A stretch of DNA of 64,000 nt from Helianthus annuus. Taxonomy: Eukaryota > Streptophyta > Magnoliopsida > Asterales > Asteraceae. The notes below the pieces were generated by a model, which searched no databases, was not told the origin of the DNA, and saw only the letters and a list, made by a program, of their open reading frames with translations. The position numbers were made by a program, and so were the translations under genes. This document shows, piece by piece, positions 1 through 11,078 of this stretch (its first letter is position 1; each line of letters opens with the position of its first letter). The stretch lies in NCBI RefSeq assembly GCF_002127325.2, contig NC_035445.2:83406239-83470238 (forward strand), written 5' to 3'.

Positions 1-1331
1 AATATCACATTCATCCGGGTGTCAAGTTCGTCTCTCTGCTGTACGGAAGTACTGACCTGTTCACGGACTTGCACCTGTGCCCTCATGCATACGAAAATCA
101 AGTTCCTCATCAATAAGTGACTATGTCACATAGGGCTTGTTTTCAAATCAACATAAGTGAGTATCTCACAATTTATATGGTCAAACAGATGATAATCGGT
201 ATACTCACCGGTAAGATGAACTCTCGTGCATACCTTGATACGGGAATGTGTCGTGATGTGGATGAACACCGGTCGGTAAGTATAAATCATACATTAACGT
301 ATCCTCTAAACATGATTACATCTGATAAGTTGAGCTTAAGTGGACAACAATACCGATAATTGTTATAGGATGCTTATCTTAATGTTAACTAACTGAACCA
401 CAAGAGTGTTTTGGCATGACCGTACACTGATATGATTCTCTTACCCTCGAAACTCGCAAAAAGAATGTATGTATTTATTTATTTACTGCTTAACTTTTAT
501 TATTTCTTTTAAACAGTTTCGTCGTTTGGTGCATATCAGCACGACATTAGCGGTGATGTCGTTTGATAACACTCAAAGGATTTTAAATTGTTGTCTTTTA
601 CTTTCAAACATACCAAAAAGATTTTAGGTGTGTTTTAATATAAACTTTATAAAAGCCAAAAAGATTTTATTTCTGCTTTATTTTCGATCGTACGATGTTG
701 GAACTCGAGTCTTCGTTACCTGAAACCTGAACGAAAACCGAATTGACTAAATCTTCATAAACGGTCGAAATTTGCAAGCTTTGAAAGTTAAAGACTTAAA
801 TTGACAAATTTATTAAACTTTCAAACTGTCGGACGGTGTTTGATTGTGACATGGTCATTCGTGTGTCATTTGTTTATACTATATTCCAAGCAGTTGTTCT
901 CATTACGCGTTTAGATTTCTTGCATGTGCAGATTCTAAAGGCTAGGAGAACATGGTCGATGACAAGCTTTGGAATGAAGACACGACGAGAAGGCGCTCAA
1001 AAGATGAAGATGATCGAGTAGCCGCTGACCATCATCAACACCACAAGGATCTCACTTCATAAAGATAAAGTCCAGTCACGAGCATAACTCAAGGGGGAGC
1101 TTATGTTAAGGGGGAGTTTGTTAACACACTTCCTACATGATACGGGTAGTTTGTTGATACACTCTCTGCTTTCAAGACGTGAAGACTTTGAAGATCCTCC
1201 GACTATGAAGACTTAAAAGGACATCAGAGTTTTGGAAACTCGAAGACCAAAGACCGTTGAAGTTCAAGACAGGTCTACATCTATAGAAGATCAAGACAAG
1301 ATCAAGACAAAGCTACAGCCAAGGGGGAGTT
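1..1331 (+). mobile_element. 3' non-coding tail of a Copia (Sirevirus-like) element
   Basis: No convincing protein-coding region is seen here. The stretch ends in a purine-rich tract directly followed by an LTR starting TGTTGG, which makes it the internal 3' end of a plus-strand element whose body lies left of the window. Purine tracts AAGGGGGAG occur at 1091-1099, 1108-1116 and 1321-1329. Around 180-300 the sequence resembles the spacer of the minus-strand Copia near 39560-39640 (shared GTGAGTATAC-like words). Placement in the Sirevirus-like group is an inference from the LTR family shared with 60507-61127. Confidence 0.7.
1321..1331 (+). other. Polypurine tract of the left-edge Copia element
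   Basis: AAGGGGGAGTT immediately precedes the LTR start at 1332. In LTR retrotransposons this RNase H-resistant tract primes plus-strand DNA synthesis. The position next to the TG terminus fits exactly. Confidence 0.75.
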
Positions 1332-1979
1332 TGTTGGTGCACTTGTGTCTGTACTTTGTCTGTATTCGGTCTGTATATAAACGATGTCCTAAGTCTGTAA
1401 GTTGACTAAGTCAACCATCCTCCGGATTGACTTGGTCAAACACTTAGAAAGATAAAAGTCTGTCTCGAAGGATAACCTCGAAGGATAATATTGATCCTTC
1501 GAGGTGCTCGAAAGATATGGTTCGACCATGGTTCGACCATTAGACCTCGAAGGATGATCCTTCGAGGTCCATGCTGATCATTCGAGCTTGTTGTCATCGA
1601 AAGATGATCCTTCGGACCATCTATCGATCCTTCGACCAAGACCTGCTGTGTATGGGTATAAATACCCATGCAGTGTGTTGTGTTTAGATAGACACTAATA
1701 GATGCACACAGACAAGAGATAGAGAGCTTGAGAGCATTCTGCTGGAAACACACACACACACACTTGAGAGTTTACATCTTTGGTTTTGTAAACATTGTGC
1801 TTGTAACCGTAAACCTTCATACGTATTAATACAGTGGTGTTAATCGGTGAACTTTGTGTGTTCTTGTGTTTGTTCTTGCTTCATCCCGGTTTGCCTACTA
1901 GCTTGGATTCCGCACTCGCTAGTGGGTTAGTATAACAAGGTTTAGGTTGTTCTCGATCCTCCGAGAAAAGGGACCTACA
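1332..1979 (+). repeat. Copia 3' LTR (648 bp)
   Basis: The segment starts TGTTGGTGCACTTGTG and ends GGACCTACA, the TG...CA form of an LTR. It aligns along its length with the 5' LTR at 60507-61127, including the start, a TATA-like palindrome and the end, but with many differences, so it is another member of the family and not the other end of the same insertion. Between about 1455 and 1640 it holds many copies of TCGAAGGAT or its reverse complement ATCCTTCGA. Confidence 0.85.
1654..1667 (+). promoter_or_regulatory. Probable TATA box inside a palindrome (Copia LTR)
   Basis: GGGTATAAATACCC contains a canonical TATAAATA box inside an inverted repeat. The related LTR at 60833-60846 has GGGTATATATACCC at the matching place. 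Transcription would be expected to start about 30 nt downstream, near 1690. The promoter role is inferred. Confidence 0.5.

Positions 1980-2018
<39 letters not shown>
1979..2018 (+). repeat. (ATA)n microsatellite
   Basis: About thirteen uninterrupted ATA units directly abut the CA end of the Copia LTR. A simple repeat starting at an LTR end may mark the target site or later slippage. Confidence 0.9.
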
Positions 2019-2020
<2 letters not shown>

Positions 2021-2061
2021 AGGATTGCTAAACGGTGATTTGAAATTTGTGACTATATTAT

Positions 2062-3940
2062 GTTTATATTAATTGAATAACATAATATTAGATTTCAAGG
2101 ATAAATAATTAAATCTAATGAAAATTTCAAAATATTATATTATCTCGTAATTGTTTTTATGAAGTTAAGATATGAGTGTAAAATTAATATCTATACTATA
2201 TAATAAAAGAAACCTGTTTTGTGACACGTGTCGCATTTCTACGCATCCTCAAAGTTGTTTTCCCACTGATTTATTTATCTCTAATTTAGTTAATATCCTT
2301 AAATTACTCATGATCTTCTATCTCTAATAAATATGTAATTTTCTTTTCACAAAATGAGCCATAATTACAGGTAAGTTTTATTTTATGTTTTACGGATTTT
2401 TTAGCTTAAATATTATTTATATGTTTTGTAATTGATAAGTGATAAATTATAATTATAGATAAGTTTTTTTTTTTTTATTTTATGCATTCTTTACATATAA
2501 ATTTGGCTTTAAGAAAGATGATATAAAATCATGACATTGAATTTGTAATCTTCTGAAACTGAGAGGATGCGTTGCATAGGTGAGATATCTTATGCAATGA
2601 ATTTAACATAATTTAAAAATGTGTTTACAGATATATTACACAAAAAATAAAGGATGGCTACGATTTTGTATAATACCTATTCCCGTGTAACACAAAAATA
2701 TTTTGTTTTGTTTATATATATTTCATACAAATTCCATATATTATTTCGGTGACAAACCCTCAAATATAAAAAGAAATAAATAAACTAAATGATATGTTGA
2801 CATGTGGCATTAACTTATTAGAAGTTATATTAGATATTTCCTAACTGAATTTATTTGATTAATTTATAGATTTCATAATAATTTTATGAAAATTCTTAAG
2901 GTGACGGTTTTCTTTTATATTCTAGAGGTAATTTATTTTATTTACAATGTTTTTGTTGTTGTTATTATCATTATTATTATTATTATTATTTTGTGTCATA
3001 TGTTATAACTTAGTTAGCCGAAGATTTATTTTCCCTCATATTTCACTCTCTTTCAGATTTTATTATTCAATTTTATTACTTTTATTAAAAAATCGACAAT
3101 ATGTTATCACAAATTTATTTTATAATATTTTAATCTTTGTTATTAACTATATTTATTTTATTCAACCCGTGTAATACACGGGGTTGTATCCTAGTTAAAT
3201 TTATATTAAATTCAATTATATAATTTATCTTTTAATTAAATTAGATTTCAAGGATAAATAATCAAATCTGATGGTTCTATCCATAATGGTATGGACACTC
3301 ATTATAATCATAAAAACAAATACCTCAGAACGTGAATAAAATAACCTACTTGCGACGGAACATACGCAAGTTATAAAAACATTACCTTGAGAAAAAACTA
3401 AAAAGAAACGAAAATAAATAAGTAAAAATAAAACTAAAAGTTTCGGATCTAATAGTAATTACAATAAAGTGTAAAAGGGAAAACTAAAATTGAGGGTCAA
3501 ATAGTAATTATAGTAAAGTATAAAGAATGAAAACGAAACAAAATTGTTAAGATTAATGGCTAATCATATTACTACTAAAGTTGAGAGTCATATGATAAAC
3601 TCAACAAAAATAGGTGCAAATGAAAATTCTAAAAAATGACAAAAAAACATTGTATGGTAATATTTGTTACATCAACGAATATTAAAATTTGTTGCATTAA
3701 ATAAATGTAAAACCTATTTTCTTAGGTTATAATTAATAATTAAATTTATATTAAATTCAATTGTATAATTTATCTTTTAATTAAATTAGATTTCAAGGAT
3801 AAATATTAAATCTGATGAAAATTTCAAAATATTATGTTATCTCGTATGCGAATTGTTTTTATGAAGTTAAGATAGGAGTGTAAAATTAATAATTAAATTT
3901 ATATTAAATCCAATTGTATAATTTATCTTTAAATTAAATT
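2062..3940. repeat. AT-rich repeated unit, three copies, one split by a Helitron
   Basis: A shared word set (ATTAGATTTCAAGGATAAAT, then AAATTTCAAAATATTAT, then TGAAGTTAAGAT) occurs at 2088-2189 and again at 3786-3890. The following part (TTAAATTTATATTAAAT) occurs at 3195, 3743 and 3894. Copy 1 is therefore 2062-2189 plus 3195-3273, split by the Helitron, and a further copy is 3734-3940. The remainder, 3290-3733, is AT-rich, with no gene or element that I recognise. Confidence 0.6.
2190..3194 (+). mobile_element. Non-autonomous Helitron (1005 bp)
   Basis: The 5' end reads A|TCTATACTATATAATAAAAG, a usual plant Helitron start. The 3' end has a hairpin (AACCCGTGT, loop AAT, ACACGGGGTT at 3164-3185) followed about nine bases later by CTAG|T. 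No target duplication is expected, and insertion between A and T fits. The related unit near 3871-3905 reads straight through the junction without the element, serving as an empty site. No Rep/helicase coding region is present. The leucine-rich open frame at 2947-3174 is a by-product of ATT/GTT repeats. Confidence 0.8.
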
Positions 3941-3999
3941 AAATTAATTATTGATAATTAGGTAGAATAGATATGTGGGAAAACTAAAAAATAGATGTC

Positions 4000-4042
4000 T
4001 CCAATGAGTGTGACATGTGGTTTCTTTTATTATATAGATAGA
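4000..4042 (-). mobile_element. 5' end of a second Helitron, minus strand
   Basis: Read on the minus strand from 4042 the sequence is TCTATCTATATAATAAAAGA followed by AACCACATGTCACAC, close to the start of the Helitron at 2190 (both continue with a CACGTGTC or CATGTCAC word). No matching hairpin plus CTRR end was found leftwards before 3290, so this may be a truncated copy. Confidence 0.5.
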
Positions 4043-4510
4043 AGATTATACATGTTTGTAGATTAATAATAAAAAATAGTTTTTATCTAATCCTTTAAAC
4101 ATGTTATGATAGATTTTGAATTTTTATGTTGATAATGAAAAGTGATGATTATCTATTCTCTTTAATGATAAATTTTTATCTTTTGGTTTAGTTTTGTAAT
4201 GGCGTTTTCATTTTTTGTTAATATTAAATTGTAGATATGGACAACTGGATTAATATAATTAAACTATACGAGGACAATTGGATGAAAAGAAAAGAACGAT
4301 ATTAAATATACTAGAGTTAATTGCCAAAATCGTCCCTGAGGTTTGGGCAGGTTTGCTATTTTCGTCCAAAATGACACTTTTGTGCTAAATAGCCCCCAAC
4401 GTTTGTAACTTTTTGCCATTTTCATCCAAACCACTAACTTAGTTTTTTTTTTTTTTTTTGTTAAGTTGATGATATTTGGATGAAACTGGCAAATATAAAA
4501 CCATAGGGAC

Positions 4511-6781
4511 TCTCACAACCCCAAATTACCACCTAGGGAGTGTCCCCGTTAGGCGTGTGACGTCCCGACAGGGAGCCACTAATTACAAGGAACCATACAA
4601 GTTTTCAAAATAAAATTCTCAAGTTTTAATAAAGAAAACACCAATCACGAGTTTAAATGTAAACTAGTATGTTCAGCGGAAGCAAGTAATAAACTAAAGT
4701 TAAGTTATTCAAAAACCAATGTATAATAGTGACAATAATCACATGAGTCCCTCTAGTCGCCCCATGACCACTCCTGCTTCTCCAGACAACAAGTTTCCAG
4801 ATCCAAGATACCTAATGACCTGCGAGCATGTAACAAGTGTATCATACAAAGCTGGCGAGTTCACAGTTCATGAAAATGTTTGTTACCAAGTGATTATTCC
4901 AGTTCATTAACAATTGCAAAAGAAATATTGATAATATCTCGATGATAAACAAGACGGCTCCTGTTGTATGATTTGCCCTTTCCTTAGTGCTCCTATCAAA
5001 GCACTAGGCCCGACTGGGTAATTAGTTCACAACCGTCCTCCCCGGTACGGTGTGAGGGTGCCAAACCTAAGTAGCGCTACCAACTAATACCCCGTTACCT
5101 CCCCGGTAACAAAAGATGGGACTTAAGAATGATAGAATGAGAATATTATCCAATATACCAGTTTTACCTAAAAGACTTATCCCTCCCCGGGATATCCACT
5201 GACTGTCCCAACCACCGGGACTCATGCTCAAAAGTAGTGAACTCACCTTAGTTTTGCTCGGTAGAATTAATTACACGTTTCACACAATGATCAGTCAAGC
5301 CCTATCATATTACACATATCAATCAGTTCCACATTTATATCCGTCACATGTTTCACAAATAGTGTACTGACATTAGACTTGAACATCTCTCAACACATTG
5401 CGATTATTCACATCAAAAACACATTCCCTACTCAAGTCCCTAGCTCGAGTAACAGTTTTACAACTCAACAGCTCCTATTACTCTTGCATGAATAACCATG
5501 TGTATCAATTTATCTAAACAAGGAACACACAAGAAACATTTGAACTCACTGTCCTTAACATCGTAGGCCCACTCAAGTATTTACGCACACCTATTTACAA
5601 GGCCCAAACACTATCCTTTCTACCCGGCACAAACAGTTAAGCGCCCCCCCCCCCAATTCACAACCCAAAAATCAAGGGATTAATACAAATCATAGTCCAA
5701 AACAATATATTATCTATTTATGTGTGCGACCCACTTGACCTTAACACACAACCGATTGCAGAACATCATTTATAATCCTTATACCTTCAGCCTATGCATG
5801 TGATTATCACTATGAGATTGTAAAATCCTGAGTCAATTTTGCTACACATTAATTATCATTACTATATCGACACATAACCACAAACGGATCACAGTTTCCT
5901 CATGGATTTATTGCTGGAACATGTTAATCATGTCCTAATATACATGTACGCCCCCACATACTTCTTGTTCCCACCCAAACCGGATCAAATCTTGTGCATA
6001 CGACATAAAGCAAATCATGCGATTCGACTAATACAACACATTCTAAACACATATATACTCATTATCATCGGCCACTGCTATGCCTCGTTAACCTTTGTGT
6101 TACCAACATATATTTTATTTGACTGTAGTTAATTTATAACACGGGCGTTCTAATTCATCACTAGCATCAAGAGAGTTCAAGTAGTGAATCATGGCCGCAA
6201 CAAAACATCAAGCAAATTAACAGAATGATCAATTATACTAACCAGAATATAGGGTGCTTAATACGAGAGTTCAAGGTGTCTCGGATGAGGAAGAATGGTC
6301 GTTGCCGATCGTACAGGAAGGAGGCTAGACGTATATTAGGGTTTTTGTGTGATTGTGTATTTTGTAACAATGATGGATTACATGGGTCATGCGTATATAC
6401 GTACATCAGAAGATCACTCGGCCAGAAGTGGGCTTCCTTTGGGTTCTATTTGGGCCGAATAAGATGTTATCACTAGTCATTTGGGCCAAGTGTACGTAAC
6501 CATCTTGTGTGCACATTGTTGACTAAGGTGTACGTTTAAATAATGTAGGCTTTTAGTATTTAACATGGTATTTAACATAACAAACTTTTAGTATTTAACA
6601 TGGTATTTAATATAATGAACTCACAATCAATTAATCCTAGTGGTGCCATGTAATTTAAACGGGTTTAATGGTTTACCAGCATATACGCATTGACATCGTG
6701 TAGTGAAATGTGAACAATAGTGATATGAGTTAAGTGCCACGAAGTTAAATGAGAATCACCTTGAAAGTTCAGATTGTCACA
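4511..6781 (-). repeat. Gypsy 3' LTR (2271 bp)
   Basis: It runs from TCTCACAACCCC (expected TGTCACAACC; the terminal G is mutated to C) to GATTGTCACA. It is colinear with the 5' LTR at 11621-14200 apart from the MITE and small indels, with scattered substitutions showing some age. The short open frames at 4719-4910, 5902-6132 and 6225-6476 recur in the other LTR only because LTRs start identical. A C-run lies at 5645-5653. Confidence 0.9.
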
Positions 6782-6849
6782 TCATCCCCGACTTGAAAGA
6801 AATTTCGTCCCGAAATTTGACAAGTAAGCACAAGGAATGAAGTGAGAGA
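6782..6849 (-). other. Polypurine tract and 3' untranslated end of the Gypsy element
   Basis: On the minus strand the sequence before the 3' LTR is TTTCGGGACGAAATTTCTTT then CAAGTCGGGGATGA. The CGGGACGAAAT block followed by a purine tract is a familiar 3' end of plant chromoviruses. The block is duplicated within the end of pol at about 6875-6919. Confidence 0.7.
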
Positions 6850-7710
6850 TCAGGATCGTTGCGGAGTTTGCTCAGGTGCCACATCATCCCCAACTTGAAA
6901 AGGAATTTCGTCATGAAATTCACCAGTTTTACCAGGTTTAGACTTATCTTCAGGGAAAAGTTGAGGATATTTAAGCTTCATTTGATCCTTACGCTCCCAT
7001 GTGAACTCCGGTCCACGTCGTGAGTTCCAACGAACTCTAACAATCGGGATACGGCTATGTTTACGCATCTTGACCTCCCGATCCATGATCTCAATAGGCT
7101 CTTCGACAAACTGTAATTTGTCGTCGATCTTCAACTCTTGAAACAGCACAATCAGTGTTTCATCAGACAAACACTTCTTCAACTGCGAGACATGGAAAAC
7201 ATCGTGAACATTACCCAACTCAGCAGGTAAATCAAGCTTGTAAGCGACTTTACCGATACGCTCCAAAATTCTAAATGGCTCAACATAACGCGGATTGAGC
7301 TTCCCGAGCTTCCCAAAGCGTACGACACCCTTCCACGGCGAAACTTTCAACATAACACGATCATTAACTTCGAACTCCAAAGGTTTTCTGCGGTTGTCGG
7401 CGTAGCTTTTCTGACGATCACGCGCTACTGCCATACAGTTTCTGATCTGAATAATCATTTCTGAGGTTTCAAGTACAAGCTCAGGACCTGTGATCTGGCT
7501 GTCACCCACCCCAGCCCAACAGAGAGGAGAACGACATTTCCGCCCATACAATGCTTCGAACGGAGCTGCCTGAATACTAGTGTGGTAGCTGTTGTTGTAG
7601 GAGAACTCTATCAATGGTAAGTGTTTCTCCCATCCTTTCCCAAAATCAATCACACATGCCCGCAGCATGTCTTCAAGCGTCTGAATGGTGCGCTCACTCT
7701 GACCATCCAT
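6850..7710 (-). pseudogene. Gypsy integrase C-terminal remnant with chromodomain-like tail
   Basis: The open frame (286 codons) starts inside the integrase core at the conserved [18 protein letters not shown] block (about 7640-7710). It continues through the C-terminal DNA-binding part ([10 protein letters not shown] near 7515-7545, the [17 protein letters not shown] block near 7270-7320) to the [13 protein letters not shown] block near 7165-7205. The final part, [16 protein letters not shown] at about 6990-7040, matches the chromodomain-like end of Tekay elements. The zinc-binding HHCC domain and at least the first two acidic catalytic residues are absent. The upstream neighbour is in another frame and stops matching near 7711-7720, so a deletion of several hundred bases with a frame change joins them. 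The real integrase start is lost. Confidence 0.85.
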
Positions 7711-9521
7711 ACTCTTTCCATAATATAATAGATGCCATCAGATCTCTGCTCGAGCTGCTTTTTCATACCTCGCAAACCCTCAGCTTCAATGTTTTCTTCC
7801 TTTAACGCCTCAATCTGAGCCGTACGAATCTTATCAGGAAGGTTCGAATGAATAGTGAGTTGCAATGTGCGAACCCGTTTAGGCTTCGTCTCCTTTCGGC
7901 TAAGTGCATCAACTACTACATTAGCTTTACCTGGATGATACTTGATATTACACTCATAATCGTTCAAAAGCTCTATCCAACGCCGTTGCCGCATATTCAA
8001 TTCTTTCTGGTCGAAGATATGTTGAAGGCTTCTGTGATCGGTGTAGATGGTGCATTTGGTACCGTACAGATAGTGCCTCCAGATCTTCAATGCGAAAACC
8101 ACAGCTTCTAACTCCATGTCATGAGTCGTATAATTTTTCTCGTGCACCTTCAACGATCGAGAAGCATATGCTATCACTTTGTCGCGCTGCATCAACACGC
8201 AGCCGAGGCCCTAAATAGAAGCATCACAATTAACCACAAAATCCTCGGTACCCTCTGGTAGAGATAAAATCGGCGCGCTGCATAATTTCTGTTTCAAAAG
8301 CTGGAAAGCGTCCTCCTGTTTCGTTCCCCAAGAATAAACAACGTTCTTCTTTGTCAAGGAGGTGAGCGGTTGAGCGATTTTTGAGAAATCCTGAATAAAC
8401 CGACGATAGTACCCTGCAAGACCAAGAAATTGTCGCACCTCCGAAGGATTCTTTGGTGCCGCCCAATTCCTAATAGTATCGATCCTAGCAGGATCCACAT
8501 GTATACCCATCTCGTTAACTATATGCCCAAGAAAGTGTACTTCCCGAATCCAGAAATCACACTTCGAAAACTTCGCGTAGAGCTGCTCCCTCCTCAGGAG
8601 CTCCAAGATAAGACGCAGATGTCGCTCGTGGTCTTCCTTGCTCTTTAAGTAGATCAAGATGTCGTCGATAAAAACAATAACAAAGTTGTCGAGATACGGC
8701 TTGCACACGCGGTTCATAAGATCCATAAAGACCGCTGGTGCATTGGTCAATCCAAACGGCATAACCAAAAACTCATAGTGGCCATACCGCATCTGAAAAG
8801 CCGTCCTGGGAACATCCTCCTCTCTGACTCGTACCTGATGATAACCCGACTTTAAGTCGATCTTGGAATAATAACTTGACCCTTGCAGCTGGTCAAACAG
8901 GTCGTCGATACGTGGCAAAGGATAACGATTCTTGACTGTCACCTTGTTGAGCTCGCGGTAATCTATACACATCCGAAAGGACCCATCCTTCTTCTTCACA
9001 AACAACACAGGGGCTCCCCAAGGTGAAGAGCTAGGTCGGATAAAACCCCTATCCAACAGCTCCTGGAGTTGATTCGACAACTCCTGTAACTCTCTTGGCG
9101 CAAGACGATAAGGAGCGCGAGCAATCGGGGCTGCTCCTGGCATGAGGTCGATCTGAAATTCCACCTAACAATGTGGGGGTAAACCAGGGAGTTCTTCAGG
9201 TAACACATCAGGAAACTCACGAACTACTGGGAAATCCTCGATCTTCCTCTCATCAGATTGCGAGTCAGTAACAAGAGCTAAGATAGCAGGATAGCCCTTA
9301 TGTAGACACTTCTGAGCCTTCATTGCTGAAATAATGCTAACCGTGGCTCCACTACGATGACCCTGAGCCGATAAAAATTCCCCGCTAGGGAGAGGAACAC
9401 GCACGATTTTCTCCTTGCAGAGAATTTCCGCCTGATGTTTGGACAACCAGTCCATGCCGATAACCACATCAAAACTTCCAAGAGTAATAGGGAGTAGATC
9501 AACGTCGAACACTTGACCCAT
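7711..9521 (-). pseudogene. Gypsy protease end, reverse transcriptase and RNase H
   Basis: A single reading frame with two internal stops. 9521-9165 holds the protease tail (GMDWLSKHQAEI) and linker and ends in a stop at 9165-9167. 9164-8211 is reverse transcriptase, with [18 protein letters not shown] at about 8945-9000, [23 protein letters not shown] at about 8740-8770, and the catalytic FIDDILIY near 8650-8680. A stop at 8211-8213 replaces what is a glutamine codon in relatives (TAG for CAG). RNase H follows: DAS at 8214-8222, [13 protein letters not shown] near 8090-8130, YTDHRSLQ near 8025-8050. The frame then runs into the integrase zinc-domain approach ([11 protein letters not shown]) and is cut at the deletion. 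Both stops could arise by readthrough-type decay; function is very unlikely. Confidence 0.9.
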
Positions 9522-9541
9522 GAGGTCGAGTTTGCATCCAA

Positions 9542-11078
9542 TTAGAACGTGTGATGCCTATCAGCTATCTCTACTATGTGTTTAGTTACAAGTGGTGTAG
9601 GACTCAACCCTAACTGACGACTGAACCCCAAAGATACATAACTCCAATCGGCACCTGAGTCGAATAAAATAGAAGCAAATATACCATTTACCGAAAACGT
9701 ACCAGTCACTATGTTGCCGTCATTCCGTGCCTCCCCAGCTCCAATAGTAAACACGCGCCCACGCGAACCGTTTCCCCCGTTGTTCCCATTGTTGTTCCCA
9801 GCATTGTTGTTATTCCCATTGTTATTACCACTTGCATTCTGATTCAGCTGAGGGCAGTCTCGCTTGATGTGTCCCTCAGCTCCACATTGAAAACAACCCT
9901 TACGAATACCCTGGTTCTGCTGAGGCTGCTGTCTACCCTGCTGCTGTGATTGCTGCTGCGGGTTTGGGAGTGAAACCCTACAATCCCTGGCCATGTGCCC
10001 TGCTCTGTTGCACCTGTGATATATACGAGTACACTGCCCCCGATGGTGATAGTTACACTTGTTGCACTTTGGTAATTTTCCCGCGTAAGAACCCTGACCT
10101 GAACTATTACTCTGTTTCTGATTCACTGAAGACGACTGGCTGAAACTGCGATTGCTGCCAGTGTCCAGCCTATTCTTTGACTGCACTGAATTGGACGCCT
10201 TGTCCACATCGCCCCACTTACGCTTGCTGTCAGTGGCGGGGGTAGTAGTTGTAGTAGCGGCGGCAGTAGTAGTAGTAGCAGAAACACGTGGTGGCAGCGA
10301 ATTACTCTCCACCGCCTGATCAACGATCTTGTGAGCCAAACAGACAATCTGGGTTAAGTTATTGAGGTTTGCTGCAGTAACCAAACCCTTCACTCGTGGA
10401 GGTAATCCCTTGATGAACAACTCAATTCTTCCAGACATAGGTCGGGACAAATTCGGGCCCATATCAGCCAACTCATGCGGCCGCTTCACGTATGCTTCAA
10501 TCTCAGATCCCACCATTTTTAGATCATAATACTCGTTCTCCAATTTCTGGATCTCATTGCGAGGACAATACTCCTCCCTGATCAACTCCTTAAAGTCGTC
10601 CCAAGTAGTGGCGTTCGCCGCCTCGATACCCAACAGCTGAACCTGGGCATTCCACCATGTCAGGGCACCATCCTCGAGTGTGCCCGTAGCATACTTCACT
10701 TTGTCCCCAGCAGGACAGTTACACATCGCGAATACGGACTCCGCCTTCTCGAACCAGCGCAAGAGTCCTACAGCCCCTTCAGTCCCACTGAAGGTCTGCG
10801 GCTTACAATCCATGAAGGTTTTGAATGTGCAAACAGGTGGATGGTGCAGATTCTGTTGCACCTGTTGACCTATAAACGAAAGAACATATAACAAACAAGT
10901 AAGACTCAAGCATGCGGCACAAGAAGAAAGAGTATTTGGTACACATCGCACCAGCCTGATAAGCCGCTAAGGCTTCAGCCACGCGAGTGTTGATGAGATC
11001 GGTTAACTCAGCTTGAGTCATAGCAATATGGCCACATCCACCACCGCGGCCTCCACCACGTCCTCCACTTCCACTCAT
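9542..11078 (-). pseudogene. Gypsy gag and start of protease, with a probable intron
   Basis: Exon 1 (11078-10952) begins with a glycine/arginine-rich MSGSGGRGGGRGGG segment. A probable 82-nt intron (10951-10870) follows. Exon 2 starts at 10869 and carries the gag core: TFKTFMDCKPQTFSG near 10790-10835, AVGLLRWFEKAESVF near 10725-10775, EEYCPRNEIQKLENEYYDLK near 10515-10575. Then comes a low-complexity linker (threonine/alanine near 10205-10285) and zinc-knuckle-like motifs: CNKCNYHHRGQC near 10030-10070, a second near 9980-10025 in which the first cysteine is tyrosine (YHRCNRAGHMARDC), and an intact CFQCGAEGHIKRDC near 9853-9895. An asparagine/glycine-rich stretch (9780-9835) leads to the protease active site FDSGADWSYV at about 9640-9670. 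The frame ends at 9542, where relatives continue into the frame starting near 9541-9521, so a small indel has broken gag-protease from pol. Confidence 0.88.
10870..10951 (-). other. Probable 82-nt spliceosomal intron in Gypsy gag
   Basis: The minus strand has donor G|GTGCGATG at 10951 and acceptor TTTCGTTTATAG ending at 10870. The interior is T-rich. Removing it joins the MSGSGG frame with the gag-core frame in phase 1, without any change in sequence. Unspliced, the first frame stops at 10803 without reaching the gag core. Plant introns near 80 nt are common. Splicing itself is inferred from this frame match. Confidence 0.65.

Noticed and set aside
2947..3174. Leucine/isoleucine-rich open frame resembling a membrane protein
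   Set aside because: It lies inside the Helitron and comes from TTATTA repeats and AT-rich DNA; no conserved motif.
4719..4910. 63-codon open frame duplicated at 11829-12020
   Set aside because: Same reason: LTR sequence, already diverged without sign of constraint.
6225..6476. 83-codon open frame (MINYTNQNIG...) kept also at 13656-13907
   Set aside because: Both copies are in the two LTRs of one Gypsy insertion, so preservation reflects common origin, not selection. It also lies opposite to the direction of transcription.
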